Positions 6,836 to 13,655 of a stretch of 13,655 nucleotides of DNA are shown here, piece after piece (positions within the stretch are counted from its first letter, which is position 1; each line of letters begins with the position of its first letter). Origin of the DNA: Chlamydiia bacterium (GTDB taxonomy: Bacteria > Chlamydiota > Chlamydiia > Chlamydiales > Simkaniaceae); NCBI GenBank assembly GCA_020440405.1, contig JAGROF010000056.1, positions 1-13,655 of the forward strand, given 5' to 3'. The notes under the pieces are model-generated. The model did not search any database. It was not told the origin of the DNA and saw only the letters and a program-made list of their open reading frames with translations. Position numbers and translations under genes: made by a program.

Positions 6836-6947
6836 GCATAAACAAATAGAATTGACGTAGATGCAAAGCTAAGTAGCCAAGCCAAGGCTGTTTCACCTTG
6901 GCGAAGGCGCTTAGCGTTATAGGTGCGTTAATTCTAGAAGGCTATGC
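6836..6947. repeat. Long imperfect palindrome A inside the element
   Basis: All arms share one axis at 6891.5: GCATA (6836-6840) with TATGC (6943-6947), TAGAATT (6847-6853) with AATTCTA (6930-6936), GCTAAG (6868-6873) with CTTAGC (6910-6915), and GCCAAGG (6881-6887) with CCTTGGC (6896-6902). The result is a 112-base hairpin with an 8-base loop and scattered mismatches. Confidence 0.75.
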
Positions 6948-6960
6948 GGCGCTAACTGCC

Positions 6961-7022
6961 TCTTTTAGAACCCATCTTAATGAAAATTACTTTTTCTTCC
7001 ATATTTTTTAGGGTTTAAAAGA
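6961..7022. repeat. Central inverted repeat B of the element
   Basis: TCTTTTAGAACCC (6961-6973) pairs with GGGTTTAAAAGA (7011-7022) with a single bulged base, around an AT-rich loop of 37 bases. It sits close to the centre of the element (6995.5). Confidence 0.55.
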
Positions 7023-7039
7023 AAATATTCAAAGCAACG

Positions 7040-7159
7040 TTCTCTTTGTCATCTACATAAATAGGCAATCTTTTATGGATTAAAACTCGGACAGCTCCAT
7101 AGAGCTGCCCTTCGTGTTACTCCAAAAAATCTCGCCTATTTATGCAGCGCTAAAGAGAA
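7040..7159. repeat. Long imperfect palindrome C inside the element
   Basis: Paired arms are TTCTCTTT (7040-7047) with AAAGAGAA (7152-7159), CATAAATAGGC (7056-7066) with GCCTATTTATG (7134-7144, perfect), and CAGCTC (7092-7097) with GAGCTG (7102-7107) around the loop CATA. Partial pairing continues between these arms. In the minus-strand transcript this hairpin would begin about 25 bases after the atpK stop. Confidence 0.75.
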
Positions 7160-7180
7160 AAATTAGTGGCACTCCGGGGT
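7160..7180 (-). repeat. Right terminal inverted repeat of the element
   Basis: The complementary copy of 6811-6831, 20 of 21 bases matching. It ends 5 bp from the stop codon of atpK. Confidence 0.85.
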
Positions 7181-7185
7181 TAAGA

Positions 7186-7608
7186 CTAGATCAATAATAA
7201 GGCAAATACGAACGCGAAAAGGGAGAAAGATTCGACAATCCCAAGTGCTGCCAAGCATTTCCCGTAAACAGCCGGTTGTTTTGCTGAGGCTTGAATCCCT
7301 GTCGCTGCGCACATCCCCTGGTAGATTGCAGAAAACATAATCGCAAGTCCAATTGACAGTCCAATTCCAATTCCGTTCATTGCGGTGAGTGTATTTGCCA
7401 AAATGGCATTTTTCATCAAAAGCATGAGGACAAATCCATAGATCGCTTGTGATGAAGGAAGGGCCGACATTCCAATGAATTTCCCGTGATTTTCATCGAC
7501 GCGAGCCATCACTCCGTGAGATGCCATTCCAGCAATCCCACATCCAATTGCGCTTCCTAAACAGGCTAAGGCCAAGACCATTGCAGGGCCTATCATTCCA
7601 ATGTTCAT
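7186..7608 (-). CDS. atpK: V-type ATP synthase subunit K (membrane ring proteolipid)
   Basis: The ion-carrying rotor ring subunit, 140 residues with four membrane segments arranged as two hairpins, like the Enterococcus NtpK double-hairpin protein. LPSSQAIYGFV (50-60) matches the first ion-site segment of NtpK (LPGTQGLYGFV). GIVESFSLFAF (123-133) holds the essential carboxylate Glu126, and the first hairpin carries no carboxylate, as usual. From my memory of the E. hirae ring structure, the Na+ ligands there (Leu61, Thr64, Gln65, Gln110, Glu139) correspond to Leu50, Ser53, Gln54, Gln97 and Glu126 here. Na+ coupling is thus plausible. The AGAGGAG ribosome binding site lies in the last codons of atpI, two bases separate the genes, and this is the last gene of the operon. 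Confidence 0.93.
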   Translation of the reverse strand: MNIGMIGPAMVLALACLGSAIGCGIAGMASHGVMARVDENHGKFIGMSALPSSQAIYGFVLMLLMKNAILANTLTAMNGIGIGLSIGLAIMFSAIYQGMCAATGIQASAKQPAVYGKCLAALGIVESFSLFAFVFALLLI

Positions 7609-7610
7609 TA

Positions 7611-9539
7611 TTATTCTCCTCTAGATTTAATTAACTTTAAGGGGTTAAAAAGTTTTCCGCCTCCCTCAAAAGAGTGGTGGTACCATTCGATAAAATTGAG
7701 ACGGAGACCATGAATTGTTCCTCCCATGATCCCTACAGCAATGTTAATGAGATGCCCCGCTAAGATGATAAAGAAGCCCGCAGCAAAGCCCAGGCGCATC
7801 CCCATATCATTGAAGGTTCCTGCAAGAATCATTGCAGCAAGTCCCAGCGCATAGAGGCGGAGATAAGATAAAATATCTGCAAATAATTCAATGGGTTTCG
7901 TGAGTTCGATAAAACCGGCCCATCTGTTTTGCAGCAAGGCTAAAATGAGGGATAGGGCAATTCCTCCCCAAAAGAGCTGCTGCCCCACTTCATACCCTTC
8001 TACCTTGGGAATCACATGCATAAAGTGGACAATGGACGTTGCACTTAAGACTTTTGGAAAAAAGAGATAGCCTCCAATCGACGCAAAAATCCAGCCAATC
8101 CCTGCCCAATGTCTTCGAGAATGGCGGAGCAAGGAGAGACTCACATGAATCACTCCAACAAGGAGGGCAATTTCCATAAAAATGGAATCCCGGAAGTCAT
8201 CTGCAATGATGTACTTTGTAAACCCATCTTTTTGAACTTTGGCTTCTCTTAAAAACTTTACTCCATCATACACATGTTCCAAGTCAGGGAACTTTTTGAC
8301 AGCTTCCGCCCACGTTTCATCCTTTTGTGCGATATGATAATCAGCCTTTTTCTCTGCCATATAGTTGATAACAGAGACTTTGTTGAGAGGGTTTGTGGGA
8401 GAAAGCTCCAATCCAAAGTACGAGCCAGATAAAATCCCCCATCCAATACAAAACACCGACAAGACCGTAAATAAACGAAAGAAACGTTTTCCAGAAGGTT
8501 TCGCATGTTTAAACTTTATCCGCAGAAAAAGGGCTAAAGCAAGGAAGATCACCCCATACCCTGCATCTGAAATGATCATCGCAAAGAAAACAGCAAATGC
8601 CCAAAAGACCCAACCCGAAGGGTCTTTATCCGTGGTCGCAGGAGTGTCATAGATATGGACAAGATCCTCACCCACCTTTGCAAAGCTTTTATTCTCCATA
8701 TAGGTAGGAATCCGCTCCCCCTCTTCGATTGCAACTTCCTCAGAATGAATCCCCAGCCCTTCAAGCAAGGGAAAGAGTCCATGGAGTCGATTTTCTGGGA
8801 TCCATCCTTCAACTGCAAAAAGGGCATCGTTTAAATGCATGGATACTTCATCGCTTGCTGAAACGAGATGGTAGTGGTTGAGAGCGTGAGTTAAGTGCTC
8901 TTTCAAGAAGTCAATGTAAGCAGCATTTTCCTTCAACTCTGCGATGCATTGCTCCATCTTGAGTTCTGCAATTTCGAGTTCATTCTCTAGCTGGGATAAG
9001 GATTTCTCAAAGTGGAGCTCCATCATTCCCCGAAAGGACTCGACCTGATGACTAATCGTCATAAAATATTCCATGTCATATTCCGACGCTACAGGAATCA
9101 AGGCTTCATCCAACTCAAGCTTTCTTAGTTTAGCACGTTTAACGCAGAAAAACTGGATATGACGCCCTGTTTCCTTTTCAATCTCTCGAACCTCTTCAAG
9201 GGAAAAATCTCCCAGGGGTTCAATCCGAGATATTTCAGCACGCAAAAGGCGTTTTTCTTCTTCGAGGCGCTCGATCCATAAGGCATTTTCTACAACGGTA
9301 TGGGCAAGCTTTTGGACATCGAGATCTTTCGTGAGTTCTGCCGGTTTGCGGTGGGGCTGCTTCCGAAGAGTCGCAAGGGCAGAGATGAGCTTTTGAACAT
9401 CTTCTGGGTAATCAAGAGCGCGCCGCCCTTTCTTCGACAGAAATTCAACAAACCCTTTCGCTTGAGCCCGCTTAAAAAACAGATCGATATCTTCTTTTAC
9501 CCCAACAAAGAGGTACTTCTTCACTTTGATAACGGTCAT
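7611..9539 (-). CDS. atpI: V-type ATP synthase subunit I (stator a-subunit)
   Basis: The membrane stator that forms the two ion half-channels next to the K ring. Of 642 residues, 1-305 form the cytoplasmic arm with long charged coiled-coil stretches (about 85-105 and 165-220). The rest has about eight membrane segments, starting at WVFWAFAVFFAMIISDAGYG (310-329). The essential arginine is Arg561 in ILSYLRLYALGL. Between membrane segments 3 and 4, residues 377-450 make an external loop of about 70 residues, longer than I expect from E. hirae NtpI, which may be a lineage feature. The start overlaps the atpD stop by 4 bp (ATGA). Full length for the family (about 650). Confidence 0.95.
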   Translation of the reverse strand: MTVIKVKKYLFVGVKEDIDLFFKRAQAKGFVEFLSKKGRRALDYPEDVQKLISALATLRKQPHRKPAELTKDLDVQKLAHTVVENALWIERLEEEKRLLRAEISRIEPLGDFSLEEVREIEKETGRHIQFFCVKRAKLRKLELDEALIPVASEYDMEYFMTISHQVESFRGMMELHFEKSLSQLENELEIAELKMEQCIAELKENAAYIDFLKEHLTHALNHYHLVSASDEVSMHLNDALFAVEGWIPENRLHGLFPLLEGLGIHSEEVAIEEGERIPTYMENKSFAKVGEDLVHIYDTPATTDKDPSGWVFWAFAVFFAMIISDAGYGVIFLALALFLRIKFKHAKPSGKRFFRLFTVLSVFCIGWGILSGSYFGLELSPTNPLNKVSVINYMAEKKADYHIAQKDETWAEAVKKFPDLEHVYDGVKFLREAKVQKDGFTKYIIADDFRDSIFMEIALLVGVIHVSLSLLRHSRRHWAGIGWIFASIGGYLFFPKVLSATSIVHFMHVIPKVEGYEVGQQLFWGGIALSLILALLQNRWAGFIELTKPIELFADILSYLRLYALGLAAMILAGTFNDMGMRLGFAAGFFIILAGHLINIAVGIMGGTIHGLRLNFIEWYHHSFEGGGKLFNPLKLIKSRGE

Positions 9540-10156
9540 CCCGCTGCCTCCTGCTGTCTCCGTTTTTCAATCTTTCCTTTTGCTACCTTTGCTTGAGCCA
9601 CTGAAGCAAGCTCCTGATCGCCTAAAAAGACCTTGATTTTTTTGATGTTTGCTTGCGTACGGGGGATCAAAATTTTCTCAAAGAGATTCACCCGAATCGA
9701 TACTTCTCGGAGTTCTTTCTCCAGGATCCGCTTCTTTTCCTTTACCACTTCGATTTTCTCCTTGGCTTCAACAAGGAGCTTCACCTGATCCATAGCGGAA
9801 TCGACCCACAAGGGAGATTCAAAAAGTGAGTAATCATGGGGCTTGAAAACAACCCGTTCGAAGAATGGAATTTCCGCACCAGCAATATTCTCATATTTCT
9901 TTTCCACTTCACTGACTTGAGCTCCGTCATAAAGCACCTCAGCCTCTGGATCACTTAAGAGCGCTTGAAATTCTTCACAGGTTGCGCGCTGCTGCATCAA
10001 CTCTTGCATGAGCCCTTCAATCTCATAGATCGCCTGATTGACCTCAGTTTGCAGCATCGCTTTTTTCAGCTGCAACGTGGGAAGATATTTTTGGAGCTGC
10101 TTCAACTTATACTGCTGATCTCTCAGCTCCATTTTGGTCAATTTGATCTGTGCCAT
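9536..10156 (-). CDS. atpD: V-type ATP synthase subunit D (central stalk)
   Basis: A 206-residue, almost wholly alpha-helical protein that forms the rotor shaft inside the A3B3 head and links it to the K ring. The opening MAQIKLTKMELRDQQYKLKQ and the heptad-rich helices at 5-60 and 125-165 are typical, as is the RVNLFEKILIPRTQANIKKI region (about 151-170), the conserved C-terminal helix of D subunits. It starts 5 bp after atpB with an AGGA ribosome binding site. This V-type subunit D is not related to the F-type beta subunit that has the same symbol in other bacteria. Confidence 0.94.
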   Translation of the reverse strand: MAQIKLTKMELRDQQYKLKQLQKYLPTLQLKKAMLQTEVNQAIYEIEGLMQELMQQRATCEEFQALLSDPEAEVLYDGAQVSEVEKKYENIAGAEIPFFERVVFKPHDYSLFESPLWVDSAMDQVKLLVEAKEKIEVVKEKKRILEKELREVSIRVNLFEKILIPRTQANIKKIKVFLGDQELASVAQAKVAKGKIEKRRQQEAAG

Positions 10157-10161
10157 GGTTC

Positions 10162-11460
10162 CTACTTAGGCCAGTATTTATTGATGAGGTCTTGTTTCAT
10201 TCCCACTTCATGGGGATCAAAACATTCGGCTAGCGTTTTCCACCCTAAATTCAGCGCTTCTTCAAGCGGAATATTCACCTCGAGATTCATCATACGCTCT
10301 TCAAAAAGAAAAGAGTATTCAAGAAGCTTTTCGTCCCAACGGGATAGACGGAATCCCATACTCTGCCGCTCTCTCGCTTTTTTAGACTCTGCATAAAGGC
10401 GAATCTGCGCATTGGCAATATCCCCATGATCCTCACGTGTTACACTTCCAATCACCTGTTGTTTCAAGCGAGAAAGAGAACCAAAGGGATCAATCCGTCC
10501 TCCATGAAGGTAGAACTGCCCCTCCGTAATATATCCTGTGTTATCAGGAATCGGATGCGTGACATCTCCTCCAGGCATTGTGGTTACCGAGATCACAGTA
10601 ATCGAACCACTTCCATCGATATCGACCGCCTTTTCATAACGAGACGCCAAATCAGAATAAAGAGAACCAGGATAACCACGGTTCGAAGGAACCTGATCCA
10701 TGGTAATCATGATCTCTTTAATCGAATCTGCAAAGGCTGTCATGTCTGTCAATAGGACCAGAACGTCTTTATCCTTAACCGCAAACTGCTCTGCGCAAGC
10801 CAGGGCCATATCGGGAACAAGCAAACATTCGACAGCAGGATCTGTTGCCCGATGGATGAACATCACTGTTTTTTCCATAGATCCTGAACGCTCCGCGTTG
10901 TCAATAAAGGCCTGATAATCATCGTACCTAAGCCCCATTCCCCCAATAATAACAATATCGGCATCGGTCTGGTTGGCAATCCGCATGAGGAGTTGATTAT
11001 AAGGTTCCCCAGCAATCGAGAAGATCGGAATTTTTTGGGATTTGACCAAGCAATTGAATACATCAATCATCGGAATATTGGTGTTCACTATCTGATGCGG
11101 GACAATCCGTTTCACAGGATTGAAAGAGGGCTGATTGATCGCAATCTTTTGTCCCATGACTTCAGGCCCGTCATCAATCGGCAATCCACTCCCATTGAGA
11201 CGACGTCCCATGAGAGCTTCCCCTGCTGTTGCCTGCATCGCATGCCCCAAAAAGCTCACACGATCCCCTGTTGAAACTCCGCGAGGGTTTTCAAACGCTT
11301 GGAGCGTCACCTTTTCCCCATCGATACTTAAGACGGAAGCAAGGATCAGGTCACCAGACTTTTTGTGAATTCTCCCCAATTCCCCCATTTTGACTCCCCG
11401 AGCAATGACGGTAATGAGGTTTCCACGAATGTCGATAATTCTATCGTAAATCTTATTCAT
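10162..11460 (-). CDS. atpB: V-type ATP synthase subunit B (non-catalytic head subunit)
   Basis: 432 residues. It alternates with subunit A in the hexameric head and supplies the regulatory nucleotide site. The P-loop position is degenerate ([10 protein letters not shown], 147-156), as expected for a B subunit. Family blocks [13 protein letters not shown] (238-250) and [16 protein letters not shown] (263-278) are present, as is [21 protein letters not shown] further on. It is slightly shorter than archaeal B subunits (about 460), close to the length I recall for chlamydial ones. The ATG overlaps the atpA stop (ATGA), so A and B, needed in equal amounts, are translationally coupled. Confidence 0.95.
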   Translation of the reverse strand: MNKIYDRIIDIRGNLITVIARGVKMGELGRIHKKSGDLILASVLSIDGEKVTLQAFENPRGVSTGDRVSFLGHAMQATAGEALMGRRLNGSGLPIDDGPEVMGQKIAINQPSFNPVKRIVPHQIVNTNIPMIDVFNCLVKSQKIPIFSIAGEPYNQLLMRIANQTDADIVIIGGMGLRYDDYQAFIDNAERSGSMEKTVMFIHRATDPAVECLLVPDMALACAEQFAVKDKDVLVLLTDMTAFADSIKEIMITMDQVPSNRGYPGSLYSDLASRYEKAVDIDGSGSITVISVTTMPGGDVTHPIPDNTGYITEGQFYLHGGRIDPFGSLSRLKQQVIGSVTREDHGDIANAQIRLYAESKKARERQSMGFRLSRWDEKLLEYSFLFEERMMNLEVNIPLEEALNLGWKTLAECFDPHEVGMKQDLINKYWPK

Positions 11461-13220
11461 ACATTATTCCCTGTAGCGGTTTCAATGCGGTGGCTAATCG
11501 ACTTATAAGCCTTCTGGTACCCATCGGATTTAAAAGGCATGAAGTTCATGTTCTTGATATCTCCTTGAAGCGTCAAAAAGAAGTTCCGCGCCTCATCGTG
11601 CCCATTAAAGGTAAAGTCCGCGAGAAAGATCTTTTGAATCAGATCAAAAAGGACAATCTGCCGATCCAAGGGGCAGTAGGCATCTTCTTTATCAAAGGCA
11701 TTTTGCTGCAGATAGGAAAAGTCATAAAGTTCTCCCTTGAGGTAGACCACAAGATCCTCAATCGTAATCCCTTCTTCTCCGACAACTTCCATCCTCTTCC
11801 CAATCTCATCTCCTTCCTTGATAAATCGAAAGGCTGTTTGATTCTTTTGATCCCAGTTTTCGACTTTTTTCTCTAAGTCCTTGCTGACATCTTCGATATA
11901 TTTCGACCAAGAAATAAGGGGATCAATCGCCGGATAACGACGCGCATCTGAGCGTGCCCGTGACAGCCCTAAAAAGGCTCCCACAACAGCAAGAGTCGCC
12001 TGAGTCACCGGCTCTTCAAAGTTTCCTCCCGCTGGAGAAACCGTTCCTGCAATGGTGAGCGATCCTTTTTTTCCATTCTTCAACTGAATGACTCCCGAAC
12101 GCTCATAAAAAGCTGCAATCCGAGAGGAAAGATAGGCAGGAAACGCTTCTTCTCCAGGAATTTCCTCCAAACGGCCTGACATCTCCCGCATCGCTTGTGC
12201 CCACCGTGAAGTGGAGTCCGCCAAAAGCAAGACATCGAGCCCCATCTGCCGATAGTATTCAGCAAGAGTCGCCCCCATATAAACGGACGCTTCCCGCGCT
12301 GCAACAGGCATCGAAGAGGTGTTACAAATAATGACTGTTCGACTCATCAGTGATTCATTCGTATGAGGATCGGTCAAGTGCGGAAAGGTTTTTAAGACTT
12401 CCACAACTTCTCCAGCGCGCTCTCCACACGCTGTAATGATCACGATGTCGACAGACGAATACTTAGAGAGGTGGTGCTGCAAAACTGTTTTTCCTGCTCC
12501 AAACGGTCCTGGTGTACAAAAAGTCCCTCCCTTAAGAATCGGAAATTGAGTGTCAATCACTCGCTCTCCCGTATCCATCATCTTAGAGGCTTTGATCTTT
12601 TTTCCCTGAATCAAAGGCACCTTTACAGGCCACTTTTGTGTCATTGTGAGCGCGTGTTCTTCCCCTTTTTCATCCTTCACTTTTGCAATGACTTCATCAA
12701 TCGTATAAGAGCCGGGAGAAATGACCCATGTGACAGTATATTTCCCACGAAAAGCAAAAGGAAGCATGATCTGGTGATGGAACCGCCCTTCCATGGTTGT
12801 TCCCAAAGTGTCCCCTCGTTCTAAAACAGCCCCCTCTTTGGCAATAGGCTGATAGTTCCAATGCTTTTGACGGTCAAGAGAAGGGATATAAACCCCGCGC
12901 TGCAGAAAAAGACCCGATGCATCTGCCACTTTTTCCAGAGGGTTTTGGAGACCATCAAAGATTGCGCTAATGAGTCCAGGACCCAGCTCTGCTTCAAGAA
13001 GGTGTCCGGTAAAGGTCACAGGTGTTTCAAGCTCTGTCCCCACAATGTCTTCAAACACTTGGATCTTGGCAATGTCGAGCGCAATTTCAATAACTTCCCC
13101 TTTAACAGAGACATCGCCAATCTCAATCATTGCGATCTCTCCTTGTCGTACATTCCCTTCAAACCTCACATGAAGGAGGTTTCCAAAGGCTTTGACGACT
13201 TTTCCAGTTGCATGACTCAT
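11457..13220 (-). CDS. atpA: V-type ATP synthase subunit A (catalytic)
   Basis: 587 residues; hydrolyses or makes ATP in the head of the rotary enzyme. Order: N-terminal beta barrel (1-70), the non-homologous bulge typical of A subunits (about 110-195), the P-loop GPFGAGKT (238-245) with Lys244, the catalytic glutamate Glu267 in CGERAGEV, then the [21 protein letters not shown] block and PAYLSSR, and a helical C-terminal domain. The usual GERGNE reads GERAGE here, a variant I associate with the bacterial V-type group of Chlamydiota and spirochaetes. An AAAGGA ribosome binding site lies in the end of the upstream gene, whose stop overlaps the ATG (ATGA). Confidence 0.96.
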   Translation of the reverse strand: MSHATGKVVKAFGNLLHVRFEGNVRQGEIAMIEIGDVSVKGEVIEIALDIAKIQVFEDIVGTELETPVTFTGHLLEAELGPGLISAIFDGLQNPLEKVADASGLFLQRGVYIPSLDRQKHWNYQPIAKEGAVLERGDTLGTTMEGRFHHQIMLPFAFRGKYTVTWVISPGSYTIDEVIAKVKDEKGEEHALTMTQKWPVKVPLIQGKKIKASKMMDTGERVIDTQFPILKGGTFCTPGPFGAGKTVLQHHLSKYSSVDIVIITACGERAGEVVEVLKTFPHLTDPHTNESLMSRTVIICNTSSMPVAAREASVYMGATLAEYYRQMGLDVLLLADSTSRWAQAMREMSGRLEEIPGEEAFPAYLSSRIAAFYERSGVIQLKNGKKGSLTIAGTVSPAGGNFEEPVTQATLAVVGAFLGLSRARSDARRYPAIDPLISWSKYIEDVSKDLEKKVENWDQKNQTAFRFIKEGDEIGKRMEVVGEEGITIEDLVVYLKGELYDFSYLQQNAFDKEDAYCPLDRQIVLFDLIQKIFLADFTFNGHDEARNFFLTLQGDIKNMNFMPFKSDGYQKAYKSISHRIETATGNNV

Positions 13221-13655
13221 ATCGATCCTTTCACAATTTCGCTTAACTTTTGATTTCCTTGCTTTTCATCTAAAATATAGGCGTCTTCAACAATCATTAA
13301 CTGCACCAAATATCCCAATAAGTAATCGAGAGAAAAAGGGTGATCCTGCACCTCTTCTTCAATGCGGTTAAATCGAAAGTTTGCCATCACCTCGTACTGC
13401 CCCTTTGGATTGCCCTGAACCTCTTTCAGCTTTTCTCCGAGCTCCTGATATTCGAACGGAAACTCAAAAAAGGGGGTATCTTTTTGCGCCAATACTTCGG
13501 CAACCAGGGGGTCATGAAAATCTTCATGTTGGAGCTCTACTGCCGCATCAACTCCTAATTTTTTGGCTCGGTATCCTGCAATAAGGACTCTCCACTCTCG
13601 CTCAAAACGGAAATACCTTTGCAAAAATCCCCGATACTTCTTTTCCATTTCCTTA
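13217..13655 (-). CDS. DUF2764-like V-ATPase operon protein, N-terminus outside the window
   Basis: The frame has no stop up to the window edge, so the ATG at 13648 (143 residues) is probably internal; proteins of this type are usually about 270 residues. The sequence is strongly charged and helical (EREWRVLIAGYRAKKLG, then acidic and Glu-rich stretches) and ends LLGYLVQLMIVEDAYILDE, followed by a short basic tail. I place it in the DUF2764 group by its position directly before atpA and by these features. Such proteins occur in V-ATPase operons of chlamydiae, spirochaetes and Bacteroidetes and have been thought to take the place of a stalk subunit such as C; that role is unproven here. It overlaps atpA by 4 bp (ATGA). 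Confidence 0.7.
   Translation of the reverse strand, partial: KEMEKKYRGFLQRYFRFEREWRVLIAGYRAKKLGVDAAVELQHEDFHDPLVAEVLAQKDTPFFEFPFEYQELGEKLKEVQGNPKGQYEVMANFRFNRIEEEVQDHPFSLDYLLGYLVQLMIVEDAYILDEKQGNQKLSEIVKGSI

Larger units (their letters stand above)
6811..7180. mobile_element. MITE-like non-autonomous element with terminal inverted repeats
   Basis: A 370-bp stretch without any coding frame, bounded by 21-bp inverted repeats that match at 20 of 21 bases and begin ACCCCGGAGTG. Inside are three more palindromes (6836-6947, 6961-7022, 7040-7159), so most of the element can fold on itself. TA occurs within one base of both ends (6808-6811 and 7181-7182), which could be a TA target duplication as made by IS630/mariner-type transposases, but one unmatched base makes the exact ends uncertain. 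It fills the whole gap between the atpK stop and the fumC ribosome binding site. No copy occurs elsewhere in the window. The inverted repeats are seen directly; mobility is inference. Confidence 0.65.

Noticed and set aside
6911..6947. A minus-strand fumC promoter with TATAAC near 6917-6922 inside the element
   Set aside because: The -10 match is good but no acceptable -35 box lies 16 to 18 bp upstream, so I do not list it.
6811..7180. A structured RNA gene or tRNA in the atpK-fumC gap, because of the strong hairpins
   Set aside because: No cloverleaf, T-loop or other known RNA signature is visible, and the hairpins are enclosed in a terminal inverted repeat, which fits a mobile element better.
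10426..10755. Open frames of 60 to 155 codons opposite or within the ATPase, fumC and aroG genes
   Set aside because: They lie antisense or out of frame in clearly identified genes, have no ribosome binding sites or family motifs, and their composition is that of shadow frames.
1..13655. CRISPR arrays, prophage genes, toxin-antitoxin pairs or a defence system
   Set aside because: No regularly spaced repeats and no integrase, capsid, nuclease or toxin-like frames are present; apart from the repeat element the region is metabolic and transport genes.

Overview
The window looks like a piece of a chromosome from a member of the Chlamydiota, most likely an environmental (amoeba or arthropod associated) lineage. 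The main reason is the minus-strand V/A-type ATPase operon on the right. Its order is DUF2764-like protein, A, B, D, I, K, which is the arrangement I know from Chlamydia (atpE, hypothetical, atpA, atpB, atpD, atpI, atpK). The aroG, fumC and AGCS symporter genes fit that setting. Genus assignment is inference only.

Left third (1-3954). A minus-strand pair encodes an osmoprotectant-type (OpuAC) binding protein and, coupled by an ATGA overlap, the first 240 residues of an AGCS sodium:amino-acid symporter. Divergent from them, on the plus strand, are a class I DAHP synthase (entry to the shikimate pathway) and, 32 bp on, an MFS transporter of the type common in intracellular bacteria.

Middle (3949-5440). 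A small lipoprotein gene (minus) faces the MFS gene tail to tail across an inverted repeat that holds both stop codons. It is divergent from a Nudix hydrolase gene whose promoter appears to lie inside the lipoprotein gene and to give an almost leaderless transcript. Then comes a stand-alone 118-residue membrane protein with its own promoter, a very strong ribosome binding site and a strong terminator. That terminator is shared with fumC, and its stem contains the last codons and stop of fumC.

fumC and the gap behind it (5414-7180). Class II fumarase is read on the minus strand, downstream of the ATPase operon. Between atpK and fumC lies the most unusual item of the window: a 370-bp non-coding element bounded by 21-bp terminal inverted repeats (20/21 match) and filled with three further nested palindromes. 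It starts 11 bp before the fumC start codon and ends 5 bp from the atpK stop. It looks like a non-autonomous MITE-type mobile element that has taken over the leader of fumC.

Right half (7186-13655). The rotary ATPase genes are tightly packed: three ATGA overlaps and two gaps of 2 to 5 bp. The K subunit keeps a Na+ ligand set like that of the Enterococcus hirae ring, so the enzyme may exchange Na+ rather than H+. This would fit the sodium-driven symporter at the other end. Subunit I carries an extra external loop of about 70 residues. The operon runs out of the window on the right.
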